Made by a program: the position numbers and the translations under genes. Shown here one piece after another: positions 16,305 to 23,226 of a stretch of DNA of 64,000 nucleotides (its first letter is position 1; each line of letters starts with the position of its first letter). Origin of the DNA: an uncultured Oscillospiraceae bacterium (GTDB lineage: Bacteria; Bacillota; Clostridia; Oscillospirales; Oscillospiraceae); contig CANQTW010000006.1 of NCBI GenBank assembly GCA_947626845.1, forward strand, positions 39,361 to 103,360, in the 5' to 3' direction. The notes under the pieces are model-generated. The model worked only from the letters and a program-made list of their open reading frames with translations. It made no database searches and had not been told where the DNA came from.

Positions 16305-17696
16305 TTATTCCCCAAATAACTCATTAAACAGAAGCTTCGACACCAGCTTATAAAGCTCCGAGCCGCTCATGTCCGCCACGTTTTTGGTGTTGGACGGGGC
16401 AGTGGGGGCCTCGCCGGGGCCGGCGGTGAAGCTCAGCAGGTTTTGGTCGCCTCGCTCGCCGGAGTACCATATGCCCTCGAAGCGCAGGGAATCCTCCTGG
16501 GCCTGAGCCGTCCCGTCCAGGCACAGATCGGTCACGTCGTTGGTGTAGGCCATCAGGTAAAGCTCCCCGTCGGCTTTCCAGTCAAAATTCGTGACGGTGG
16601 GCATGTCGCTGCGGGTCACCATGTCGAAGTGGAGGTCGCTGTCCAGCGTCAGGGTGAAGTCCAGCAGGTCCTGTATCTGGACGCTGGCGCTCCGGTCATC
16701 CTCGCCGTAGAGGCTTCCCTCCACCGTGCTTGTGCCGCCGTTCAGGGAAAAGCTCAGCCGGAAGCGTATAAGCCTGCCGTCCGCCACATCCAGCTCCAGC
16801 GTCGCGCCGGAAGCGCCGGTCCTGAGCGTATCCAGATGGTCCGAGACGGTCAACACCCGCTCGTCCTGGGAGACGATGCCGTAGAGCAGCACGGCCTCCG
16901 GCAGAAGATTCGCCGCGTCGGCCACAAGCTGGCCGGCCTCCTGGGCGGTGAGGGAGGCCGTGACGGCGTACCCCTCAAAGGTCTGGCCCCCGTGGGAGAG
17001 CTCCGACTTTTTCGCCGTCAGCGCCCGGTCCTTCAAAAGGCTCAGCAGGGAGCTTTGTATCCCGTCCAGGAATCCCGCCTTAAAGACGCCCACGTTGCCG
17101 GGGACCGAGGCCAGGAACTTGTCGGCCTGCTCCAGCGCCTGCTCGTCCAGGGAGAACAGCTCCGCAAACTCCGTGCCCTCCAGCTGGGCGGCCATATTCT
17201 GGGGCGCCAGGCCGTAAAAGGTGTCGCCGCCGAAAAGCTCCGAGCCCATGCCCAAAAACGACGGACTGTACCAGAGCTTCAACGGCAGGGTGATCTCCCC
17301 GCCCTTTTCATCCGCGCCGGAGAGGGTGAGGTCTGTCAGCGCCGTACCGGCGGACCTGTTCATCCCCATCGTCCCGGTGACGGTGACGGCGTTGTCGCCC
17401 GCGTCGTCCGGAAGCCCCAGGGAGAACTCAGCCTCCACATTCTCCTGCTCCAAAAACCGCAGAAGGGCGCCCAGGCGGGAGCCGTCGATCCTGGCCTTCA
17501 GCTCGGCGGCGGTGGTCCTGACGGCGTCGGAAACCAGGGCCTCCGCGTCCGGCCCGCTGTCCGGGGGGCTGGCGCTGTCGGTGGAGCCGGTGCCGCCGGT
17601 ATCGTCGGGGCCGCCGGGCCTGTTGCACCCGGTCAGGGCGGACAGGAGCAGCAGAACGCAGAGGATCAGAGCCGGCAGGCGGCGGGAAAGCTTCAT
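16305..17696 (-). CDS. lipoprotein of unknown function, 463 aa (paralogue of 14829-16175)
   Basis: The protein begins with a lipoprotein signal (ALILCVLLLLSALTGC, lipobox LTGC), then a Gly/Asp/Ser/Pro-rich linker of about 30 residues (residues 25-50) that would lift the folded part away from the membrane. The rest is a large soluble domain with FLGMGSELFGGDTFYGLAP, which matches a segment of the neighbouring lipoprotein, and repeated strands such as DFTLTLDSDLHFDMVTRS. No catalytic motif is recognised. The start has GAGGTGATTTTTCC before it and lies seven bases after the stop of the DHHW gene, so it is in that operon. A role in the envelope modification pathway is inferred only from this. Confidence 0.7.
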   Translation of the reverse strand: MKLSRRLPALILCVLLLLSALTGCNRPGGPDDTGGTGSTDSASPPDSGPDAEALVSDAVRTTAAELKARIDGSRLGALLRFLEQENVEAEFSLGLPDDAGDNAVTVTGTMGMNRSAGTALTDLTLSGADEKGGEITLPLKLWYSPSFLGMGSELFGGDTFYGLAPQNMAAQLEGTEFAELFSLDEQALEQADKFLASVPGNVGVFKAGFLDGIQSSLLSLLKDRALTAKKSELSHGGQTFEGYAVTASLTAQEAGQLVADAANLLPEAVLLYGIVSQDERVLTVSDHLDTLRTGASGATLELDVADGRLIRFRLSFSLNGGTSTVEGSLYGEDDRSASVQIQDLLDFTLTLDSDLHFDMVTRSDMPTVTNFDWKADGELYLMAYTNDVTDLCLDGTAQAQEDSLRFEGIWYSGERGDQNLLSFTAGPGEAPTAPSNTKNVADMSGSELYKLVSKLLFNELFGE

Positions 17697-17703
17697 GGAA
17701 AAA

Positions 17704-18801
17704 TCACCTCATGATCATAGCGGTGTTCAGCACCAGCGTGGAATTCACAAAGAGCACGTCCGCGCCGGGGGTGAACGTAACATAGTTGGGCAGATAGGCG
17801 GTGGTCACGTACCGAAGGTCAATGACCGTGATCTTCTTGTACGCGCCGGTGAAAAGCGGCGCCAGGGAGGAGCCGAAGGAGTCGCGGAAGATGTACAGCT
17901 CCCGATCCGTGCGCGCGTTGGGGCACTCTATTTCAATTATTGGCTGTGTGCCGCCCAGAAATACATCGTACCCGTCCATTCCCTCAAAAAGCTCGGTGGG
18001 GTAGACGGAATCGTATTTGTACATGGGTCCGGAGACCTTGGCGCTGTCGGTATACACGCTGGTCAGATACGTAAGGTCGTCCGTGTCCATGGGCACCGCC
18101 GCCTGCCCCAGATAGACGCCGTAGAAGGGGGAGAGGGTATGGGCGGTGTACTCGCTTTCGGGGGTGAGGACATCTCCCACGCCCATGGCCTCGCCCAGCT
18201 TTTGAACGGTGTCGAAGAGATCGGGCTGTTTCCAGTGGGTGTCCGTGCGGTAATATTTTCCGATGGACAGGGTGTCCCGGATGTCCACGAAGGTCGCGCC
18301 CTTGACGTCGCTCTCCATTATAGCATAGAGCTTGTCATAGTCAAGATGGGGATAGCCCTGATCCCGCACAAAGTACGTCTTGTCCGGCACCACGGTGTAA
18401 TAGACGTTGCACTCCCGAAGCCACGCCTCGATGGCCGCGTTGTAGAGGGCCGCGCCGTAGCGGATCTGATCCTCGTTGGTGGCCGTCTCGGTCTTAAAGA
18501 CCACGCCGTCCTTCAGGAAAATGCCGTTGGAATCCAGCTGCCGCATCCCGTAGAAGCGGTAGACCGCGTTGATCTGGCGGAAGCCCTCCCGCAGGGGGAA
18601 CTGATCCAGGAAATACGTCTCCAGATCGTCGGAGAACTCTCGGTTGAACACCGCCTTGGCGGTGATCTCCGGCGCCTGGGCCAGCTCGCGCCGCTCGGTG
18701 TAGCTCTTGTCCTTGTCGGGCAGGAGCACCTGCCAGACCGCCAGGCCAAAGATGAGGCAGACGAACACGGCCACGGTGAGGATATATTTCGCTTTTTTCA
18801 T
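17704..18801 (-). CDS. DHHW family protein (AlgX/AlgJ-like SGNH partner of the MBOAT acyltransferase)
   Basis: A 365-residue protein with one N-terminal membrane anchor (ILTVAVFVCLIFGLAVWQVLL) and an external SGNH-like domain. The hallmark DTHW (RTDTHWKQP, about residue 189) supplies the Asp-His pair, and a Ser is expected in FRDSFGSSLAP near residue 305, the block containing the nucleophile in AlgX/AlgJ relatives. In alginate, cellulose and peptidoglycan O-acetylation, such proteins take acetyl groups passed through an MBOAT protein and place them on the extracellular glycan. The MBOAT gene lies 12 bases upstream, as expected. The glycan acceptor is unknown. Confidence 0.85.
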   Translation of the reverse strand: MKKAKYILTVAVFVCLIFGLAVWQVLLPDKDKSYTERRELAQAPEITAKAVFNREFSDDLETYFLDQFPLREGFRQINAVYRFYGMRQLDSNGIFLKDGVVFKTETATNEDQIRYGAALYNAAIEAWLRECNVYYTVVPDKTYFVRDQGYPHLDYDKLYAIMESDVKGATFVDIRDTLSIGKYYRTDTHWKQPDLFDTVQKLGEAMGVGDVLTPESEYTAHTLSPFYGVYLGQAAVPMDTDDLTYLTSVYTDSAKVSGPMYKYDSVYPTELFEGMDGYDVFLGGTQPIIEIECPNARTDRELYIFRDSFGSSLAPLFTGAYKKITVIDLRYVTTAYLPNYVTFTPGADVLFVNSTLVLNTAMIMR

Positions 18802-18813
18802 GTCCGTCCCTCC

Positions 18814-20205
18814 TTAAAACCGGAAATACAAAAACGGATTGAAGGACCCGTTGATGATGAGCGCGGTGCTGAGCACCAGCAAGACCCCCGTCGCCAGAGG
18901 CTCCAGCACCACCTTGGGCGCCTCCGTCAGCTTGTTGTAAAGGAGCTTGGGGATAGGCGTAGCGCCGATGACGGCCACCGCGATGGCCACGGCGTAGCTG
19001 CGCAGATAATAGACCGCCTCGGAGGAGACAAGGGGTATCCCGCCCGCGCCGAAGAGGCCGCCCAGGTCGGAGACCACGCCCTTCAGGCCCGCGGCGTTGA
19101 AGATCACAAAGCTGAGCACCACTAAGATCAGCACATAGAGGTGGGAGAAGAAGGCGGGGAGCTTTTCAAGGACCTTCCCCAGCCACAGCTTCTCGACGAT
19201 CAGCAGGACGCCGAACATCACGCCCCACAGGACGAAATTCCACTCCGCCCCGTGCCACGCGCCGGTGAGTATCCACACGATGGCGATGTTCCGGAGCCAC
19301 TTGAGCTTCGTGGTGCGGTTGCCGCCCAGGGGGATGTACACATAGTCCCGGAACCAGCCGCCCAGGGTCATGTGCCAGCGCCGCCAGAACTCGGTGATGG
19401 ACTTGGAGATATAGGGATAGTTGAAGTTCTCCGGGAACTTAAAGCCGAACATGGCCCCCAGGCCGATGGCCATATCCGAATAGCCGGAGAAGTCAAAGTA
19501 GATTTGCAGGGCATAGGCCACGGCGTACAGCCAGTAAAACAGCACCGACTTGTCGCCGGAGTCCCGGAAGATCTGGGTAAGCTCCCCCATGACGTTGGCG
19601 ATGAGCACCTTCTTGCCCATGCCGAAGGCGAAGCGCCGGATGCCCAGGGCCAGGCCCTCCAAGGTGTACTTGCGGTCCTCCAGCTCCGCCGCCACGTCCA
19701 CATACCGCACGATAGGTCCGGCGATCAGCTGCGGGAACAGGCACACAAAGGTGGCCATGGTGCCCAGGTCCTTCTGGGCGTGGGCGCGTCCCCGGTACAC
19801 GTCGATGGTGTAGCTCATGGTCTGGAAGGTGAAGAAGCTGATGCCGATGGGCAGGGGCACGCCCGTCTTGGGGATGGAGGTGCCCAGAATGGCGTTCACC
19901 GTCCCGATGAGGAAATCCGTGTACTTGAAAAAGCCCAGCATCCCCAGGTTGATGACGATGGAGGAGATGAGGGCGATCTTGGCCTTGCGTTCCCCCCGGT
20001 GCTTCTCAATGTAGATGCTGTGGAGCCAGTCGGAGATGGAGGAAAAGACCAGCAGCAGCACATAGACAGGCTCCCCGAAGAAGTAAAAGACCAGGGAGGC
20101 GATGAGCAGGACGTAGTTTTTCGCCTTGACCCCCGGCGCGATGGCGTACAGCAGCAACACCACCGGCAAAAAGGCGTAGAGGAAGGTAGCTCCCGAAAAA
20201 AGCAT
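18814..20205 (-). CDS. MBOAT family membrane O-acyltransferase (AlgI/DltB-like)
   Basis: A 463-residue polytopic membrane protein with about 11 hydrophobic segments. Family signatures include FFGEPVYVLLLVFSSISDW, GISFFTFQTMSYTIDVYRG, YLYFDFSGYSD-type YFDFSGYSDMAIGLG, FWRRWHMTLGGWFRDYVYIP and the catalytic His in WHGAEWNFVLWG. It should move acyl groups, usually acetyl, across the membrane for O-acetylation of a surface polymer together with the DHHW protein encoded next. It starts after GGGAGAGACGCCT. An R1 palindrome separates it from the two small lipoprotein genes upstream and could act as a partial terminator. Confidence 0.93.
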   Translation of the reverse strand: MLFSGATFLYAFLPVVLLLYAIAPGVKAKNYVLLIASLVFYFFGEPVYVLLLVFSSISDWLHSIYIEKHRGERKAKIALISSIVINLGMLGFFKYTDFLIGTVNAILGTSIPKTGVPLPIGISFFTFQTMSYTIDVYRGRAHAQKDLGTMATFVCLFPQLIAGPIVRYVDVAAELEDRKYTLEGLALGIRRFAFGMGKKVLIANVMGELTQIFRDSGDKSVLFYWLYAVAYALQIYFDFSGYSDMAIGLGAMFGFKFPENFNYPYISKSITEFWRRWHMTLGGWFRDYVYIPLGGNRTTKLKWLRNIAIVWILTGAWHGAEWNFVLWGVMFGVLLIVEKLWLGKVLEKLPAFFSHLYVLILVVLSFVIFNAAGLKGVVSDLGGLFGAGGIPLVSSEAVYYLRSYAVAIAVAVIGATPIPKLLYNKLTEAPKVVLEPLATGVLLVLSTALIINGSFNPFLYFRF

Positions 20206-20242
20206 AGGCGTCTCTCCCTTGCGTGTATTTATCTATCGAAAA

Positions 20243-20270
20243 GGGCGGGTCTTGGAACCCGCCCCTACGG
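20243..20270. repeat. R1 palindrome copy
   Basis: GGGCGGGTCTTGGAACCCGC followed by CCCTACGG lies between the MBOAT gene and the upstream lipoprotein gene, inside the minus-strand cluster. The hairpin could reduce read-through between the two halves. Confidence 0.75.
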
Positions 20271-20287
20271 CGATTATTCGGTAAAAA

Positions 20288-20812
20288 TCAGGCCTTGAAG
20301 GCGTCGATGAAGCCCTGGGCGTCGATGGGACTGCCGTCCTTCGTGGTGGTCATCACAAAGAGGATAAGCCCGTCCTTCACCTCATATTTGACGAAGTCGG
20401 CGGTGGTGCACACGTTCCAGCTGGGGTTGGCCTTTGACTCCAGCTCCTTGGCGTAGTCCTCGGCCTTGGTGCCGGAGGCGGGCTGGATCAGGAACACGAT
20501 ATGGGCCTGCCCCATCATCATGGCCTGGTTGACGGCGACCAGGGTGCCGTCGGGCAGGGAAGCGCCGGGGAACCAGGTGCCGAAGAAGTCCGCGGGCTTG
20601 CCGCCGGCGTTCTCCGCCAGGGTGGAGAGGGCGATGTTCTCCACCATCATCTCGCCGGTCTTGCCGTCGCAGATGGCGGTGAGCTTCTCCACAAGCTGCT
20701 CTTCGGTGAGGTTGGAGGCGGCGTCCTTGTCCCCCTTGTTGTTGTCGCCGCCGCAGGCGGCCAGGGCAAGGACCATCATCAGGGCCAGAATAAGCGCGAT
20801 TACCTTTTTCAT
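20288..20812 (-). CDS. small lipoprotein, probable DUF4358 family
   Basis: The 174-residue protein has a clear lipoprotein signal (LILALMMVLALAAC, lipobox LAAC) and a short charged linker. The C-terminal 100 residues (LVAVNQAMMMGQAHIVFLIQ, AEDYAKELESKANPSWNVC, VKYEVKDGLILFVMTT) resemble DUF4358, a family often encoded beside MBOAT and DHHW genes in clostridia. The same C-terminal pattern is found in the upstream lipoprotein at 20843, so the two are paralogues. The start has AAGGAGACAATGAA. The function is unknown; a scaffold or acceptor role in surface O-acetylation is suggested by the genome position. Confidence 0.7.
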   Translation of the reverse strand: MKKVIALILALMMVLALAACGGDNNKGDKDAASNLTEEQLVEKLTAICDGKTGEMMVENIALSTLAENAGGKPADFFGTWFPGASLPDGTLVAVNQAMMMGQAHIVFLIQPASGTKAEDYAKELESKANPSWNVCTTADFVKYEVKDGLILFVMTTTKDGSPIDAQGFIDAFKA

Positions 20813-20842
20813 TTCATTGTCTCCTTATAAGTAGTTCTATTA

Positions 20843-21769
20843 TCAGCCGTTGAACGCGGCAATAATGGCGTTGGCGGTCTCCTCGCTGGACATGACGAAG
20901 AGCACTAAGTTCCCCTTGACGGCGTACTGGACGGAGTTGGCGCTTGCGCACACCATCCAGCGGGGATTGGCGTGGTCGTTGAGGTCCTTGGCGTAATCCT
21001 GGGCGTTCTGACCCTCCGGGACCTCAATGAGCATCACGATATGCGCGGGAGGGGCCATCTCCAAGTGGTTCATGGCCACGCGCATCCCCTCGGCATACTT
21101 AACGGTGCCGTCAAAATAGTTGCTGAACTCGCCGGAGCTTCTGAGGGACACGGTGAAGGAGCCCTCCACGATGCCCTGGCAAAGGGCGTCCAGCTGATCC
21201 ACCAGCTCCCCCGCGTCGGCAACGGGGATGTCCTCCGTGGTGTCGCCGCCGCTCCCGCCGGGTGTGATGATGCCGCCGGGACCGAACTGGAAGCCGCCGC
21301 CGCCAAAGCCGGGCGTGCTGTCCCCGGTAGTGTCCTCAGTAGTGTCACCGGTGGTGTCGGGGGGTGTCGTATCCGGCGCGGAAGTGTCAGGCGTTGCGGT
21401 GTCCGGAGGCGTCGTATCCTTGGCGGTGTCCGGGGGCGTGGTGTCTTTTGCGGTGTCCGGAGGCGTCGTATCCTTGGCAGTATCCTCGGTAGTATCTTTC
21501 GCGGTATCCTCGGTTGTATCCTTTGCGGTGTCCGGCGCGGCGGTGTCCTCCGCGGTGTCCGCGGTTGTATCTTCCGCCGTGTCAACGGCGTCGGAGGTAT
21601 CAGCGGTATCAGAGGGGGCGGAAGTGTCCGCTTTATCGGAGGTATCCGGCGTATCGGTGGCATGGGAGGTGTCGGAAGGATCGACGGCGGGGCCGTCGTT
21701 CTTAGGGGCGCAGGCCGCCGTGGAAAGCGCCAGGATCAGCGCCAAAAGCAGTGCGGTGATCTTTTTCAT
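20843..21769 (-). CDS. lipoprotein with Thr/Asp/Pro repeat linker and DUF4358-like domain
   Basis: The protein starts with a lipoprotein signal (LLLALILALSTAAC, lipobox TAAC). Residues about 25-155 are a low-complexity linker built from short units such as DTAKDTTPPD and DTAEDTT, and then a Gly-rich stretch (GFGGGGFQFGPGG). The last 125 residues hold the folded domain, with AHIVMLIEVPEGQNAQDYAK and NSVQYAVKGNLVLFVMSS, matching the lipoprotein at 20288. The linker may span the cell wall to expose the domain at the surface, like Ser/Thr-rich stalks of other Gram-positive surface proteins. This is the first gene of the minus-strand envelope cluster. Confidence 0.7.
   Translation of the reverse strand: MKKITALLLALILALSTAACAPKNDGPAVDPSDTSHATDTPDTSDKADTSAPSDTADTSDAVDTAEDTTADTAEDTAAPDTAKDTTEDTAKDTTEDTAKDTTPPDTAKDTTPPDTAKDTTPPDTATPDTSAPDTTPPDTTGDTTEDTTGDSTPGFGGGGFQFGPGGIITPGGSGGDTTEDIPVADAGELVDQLDALCQGIVEGSFTVSLRSSGEFSNYFDGTVKYAEGMRVAMNHLEMAPPAHIVMLIEVPEGQNAQDYAKDLNDHANPRWMVCASANSVQYAVKGNLVLFVMSSEETANAIIAAFNG
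21350..21560 (-). repeat. in-frame tandem repeat coding the Thr/Asp/Pro linker
   Basis: Units of about 30 bases (for example GTGTCCGGAGGCGTCGTATC on the plus strand) recur with small changes and encode DTAKDTTPPD-type units. Such repeats can expand or shrink by slippage without breaking the frame. Confidence 0.7.
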
Positions 21770-21874
21770 GTCGGTATGTTCCTTTCAGGGTTTTGCGTGT
21801 TTTGTGGTCACGCACCCTTATGACATACCATATCTGCGAAATGTTCCCGTTTTATCAAAAAAATTTGCCAATTT

Positions 21875-22603
21875 TCATCCGATCTCGGCCAGGTCCCGTA
21901 TGACCTCGCCCGCCAAGATCAGCCCCGCCGCGCCGGGGACGAAGGCGCAGCTGCCCGGCGTGTCCCGCCGTCCCGGATTTTCCGCCGCCGCGGCCTCTCG
22001 GTCCTCCGGGGAGGGGATAAGGGCCGGCTCCTCCGACCAGACCACCTTCAGCCGGTCAATGCCCCTGTGCCTCAGCTCCTTGCGCATGATCCGCGCCAGG
22101 GGGTCGCCCTGGGTCTCGAAGATGTCCGACACCCGAAACGCCGCGGGGTCCAGCTTATTGCCCGCGCCCATGGCGCTGATGATGGGGACGCCCGCCTCCC
22201 GCGCCCGGACCGCCAGCATCAGCTTGCCGGTCACCGTGTCGATGGCGTCCACAATGTAGTCGTAGCTGGTAAAATCGAACCTGTCCGCCGTGTCCGGCCC
22301 GTAAAACAGGGGCCACAGGGTCAGGCGTATCTCCGGGTCGATGTCCCGAATACGCGCCGCCGCCGCGTCCACCTTGTTCATCCCCACGGTGGAGCGCAGG
22401 GCATAGAGCTGCCGGTTTATGTTGCTGACGCTGACGGTGTCCCTGTCCACCAGGTCCAGCGCGCCGATCCCCGACCTGGCCAGCGCCTCGCAGACGTAGC
22501 CGCCCACGCCCCCCAGGCCAAAGACCGCCACCCGGCTCCGGCGCAGCTTCTCCAGGCCCTCTCGGCCAATCAGCATAGCCGTGCGGGACAGCGCCTCGTT
22601 CAC
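21875..22603 (-). CDS. tcdA: tRNA threonylcarbamoyladenosine dehydratase (TcdA/CsdL, ThiF superfamily)
   Basis: The 242-residue protein belongs to the E1/ThiF/MoeB superfamily and should convert t6A37 in tRNA to its cyclic form using ATP. Visible motifs are the nucleotide-binding VFGLGGVGGYVCEALARSGI, LDLVDRDTVSVSNINRQLYA with the Asp and Arg that contact ATP, YDYIVDAIDTVTGKLML, and SAMGAGNKLDP, the last characteristic of TcdA rather than ThiF. Near the end is GSCAFVPGAAGLILAGEVIR. The start is a GTG that overlaps the stop of the upstream gene (GTGA), so translation is probably coupled. Confidence 0.9.
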   Translation of the reverse strand: MNEALSRTAMLIGREGLEKLRRSRVAVFGLGGVGGYVCEALARSGIGALDLVDRDTVSVSNINRQLYALRSTVGMNKVDAAAARIRDIDPEIRLTLWPLFYGPDTADRFDFTSYDYIVDAIDTVTGKLMLAVRAREAGVPIISAMGAGNKLDPAAFRVSDIFETQGDPLARIMRKELRHRGIDRLKVVWSEEPALIPSPEDREAAAAENPGRRDTPGSCAFVPGAAGLILAGEVIRDLAEIG

Positions 22604-22920
22604 GATCCCACCCCCTGGGCGTCCAGCGCCTCCAGGGCCGCCTGTCCGCGGGCGGTGAGGGCCATGCTTCCCAGACGGGAGCAGTTGACATACTCTTTAT
22701 AGTCAAACCCGTTCAAAGGCAGGTCGTAGTCCAGCGTCACAAGGCCGTAGAGCTTCAGGGCCGTCACCGCGTTGGAAAAGGTCTCGCCGCTGTCGGACAG
22801 GTACACCGGCTTCCCGTCCCGTTCACCCAGGGGGAGAAAGGCGTATTCGCCCAGAAGGCCCAGAAGCTCCAGCGCCTTGCCGGTCAGATAGATGTCCCCG
22901 CACCCTCCGCAGGAGGCCAT
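22600..22920 (-). CDS. hypothetical protein, 106 aa, N-terminal CGGCGD motif
   Basis: I do not recognise this protein. It begins MASCGGCGDIYLTGKALELL, with three cysteines in eight residues that could bind metal, then has a helix-turn-helix-like pattern (ALELLGLLGEYAFLPLG, SNAVTALKLYGLVTLDYDLP, LTARGQAALEAL) resembling a winged-helix regulator. It overlaps tcdA by four bases and has the promoter for both genes upstream, so it is the first gene of a two-gene operon. Confidence 0.6.
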   Translation of the reverse strand: MASCGGCGDIYLTGKALELLGLLGEYAFLPLGERDGKPVYLSDSGETFSNAVTALKLYGLVTLDYDLPLNGFDYKEYVNCSRLGSMALTARGQAALEALDAQGVGS

Positions 22921-22962
22921 ACCGTCACCTCAAATCCTGAAAAATATTCACTGTAGCGGATA

Positions 22963-22991
22963 TTGTACCACATCTCCCGCAAATTGTCAAA
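22963..22991 (-). promoter_or_regulatory. promoter of the tcdA operon
   Basis: On the minus strand TTGACA (22991-22986) and TACAAT (22968-22963) are separated by exactly 17 bases, with the start codon 42 bases further on. Confidence 0.75.
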
Positions 22992-23083
22992 TGTTCCCTT
23001 GCCTCCCTTGCCGCCGTGCGGCAAGGGAACATTTAATCGGAAGGGGAACCCTGACGGCCCGCCGCGTGGCGGCGGGGTAATTA

Positions 23084-23133
23084 AATCGGAAGGGGAACCC
23101 TGACGGTTCCCCTTCCAATCCCTTCCCTCCGAA
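23084..23133. repeat. R4 inverted repeat, left copy
   Basis: About 50 bases including GGAAGGGGAACCCTGACGG and TCCCTTCCCTCCGAA match, as a reverse complement with only a few differences, the sequence at 25308-25357. The two copies bracket the beta-helix gene. A partial direct copy of its first 23 bases (AATCGGAAGGGGAACCC) lies at 23036-23058 next to a TTGCCGCCGTGCGGCAA palindrome. Confidence 0.75.
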
Positions 23134-23180
23134 TATACGACGGTTTATTGATGCAACTTTTGGATAATTAAAAATAATGC

Positions 23181-23209
23181 TTGACAAATGCTTAAACTTA
23201 TGCTATCAT
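23181..23209 (+). promoter_or_regulatory. strong promoter-like sequence facing the end of the beta-helix gene
   Basis: TTGACA (23181-23186), a 17-base spacer and TATCAT (23204-23209) form a good sigma-A promoter on the plus strand. The only gene downstream lies on the other strand, so it would make antisense RNA to the beta-helix gene. It may be an orphan left by an insertion. Confidence 0.5.
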
Positions 23210-23226
23210 ACGCATGAAAACCGAAG

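Noticed and set aside
17221..19125. 634-codon open frame on the plus strand opposite the lipoprotein, DHHW and MBOAT genes
   Set aside because: It is a GC-rich shadow. The minus strand has coherent signal peptides, family motifs and ribosome sites; the plus frame has none.
21350..21560. CRISPR-like or satellite array
   Set aside because: The units are in frame in a gene and have no spacers; they code for the lipoprotein stalk.
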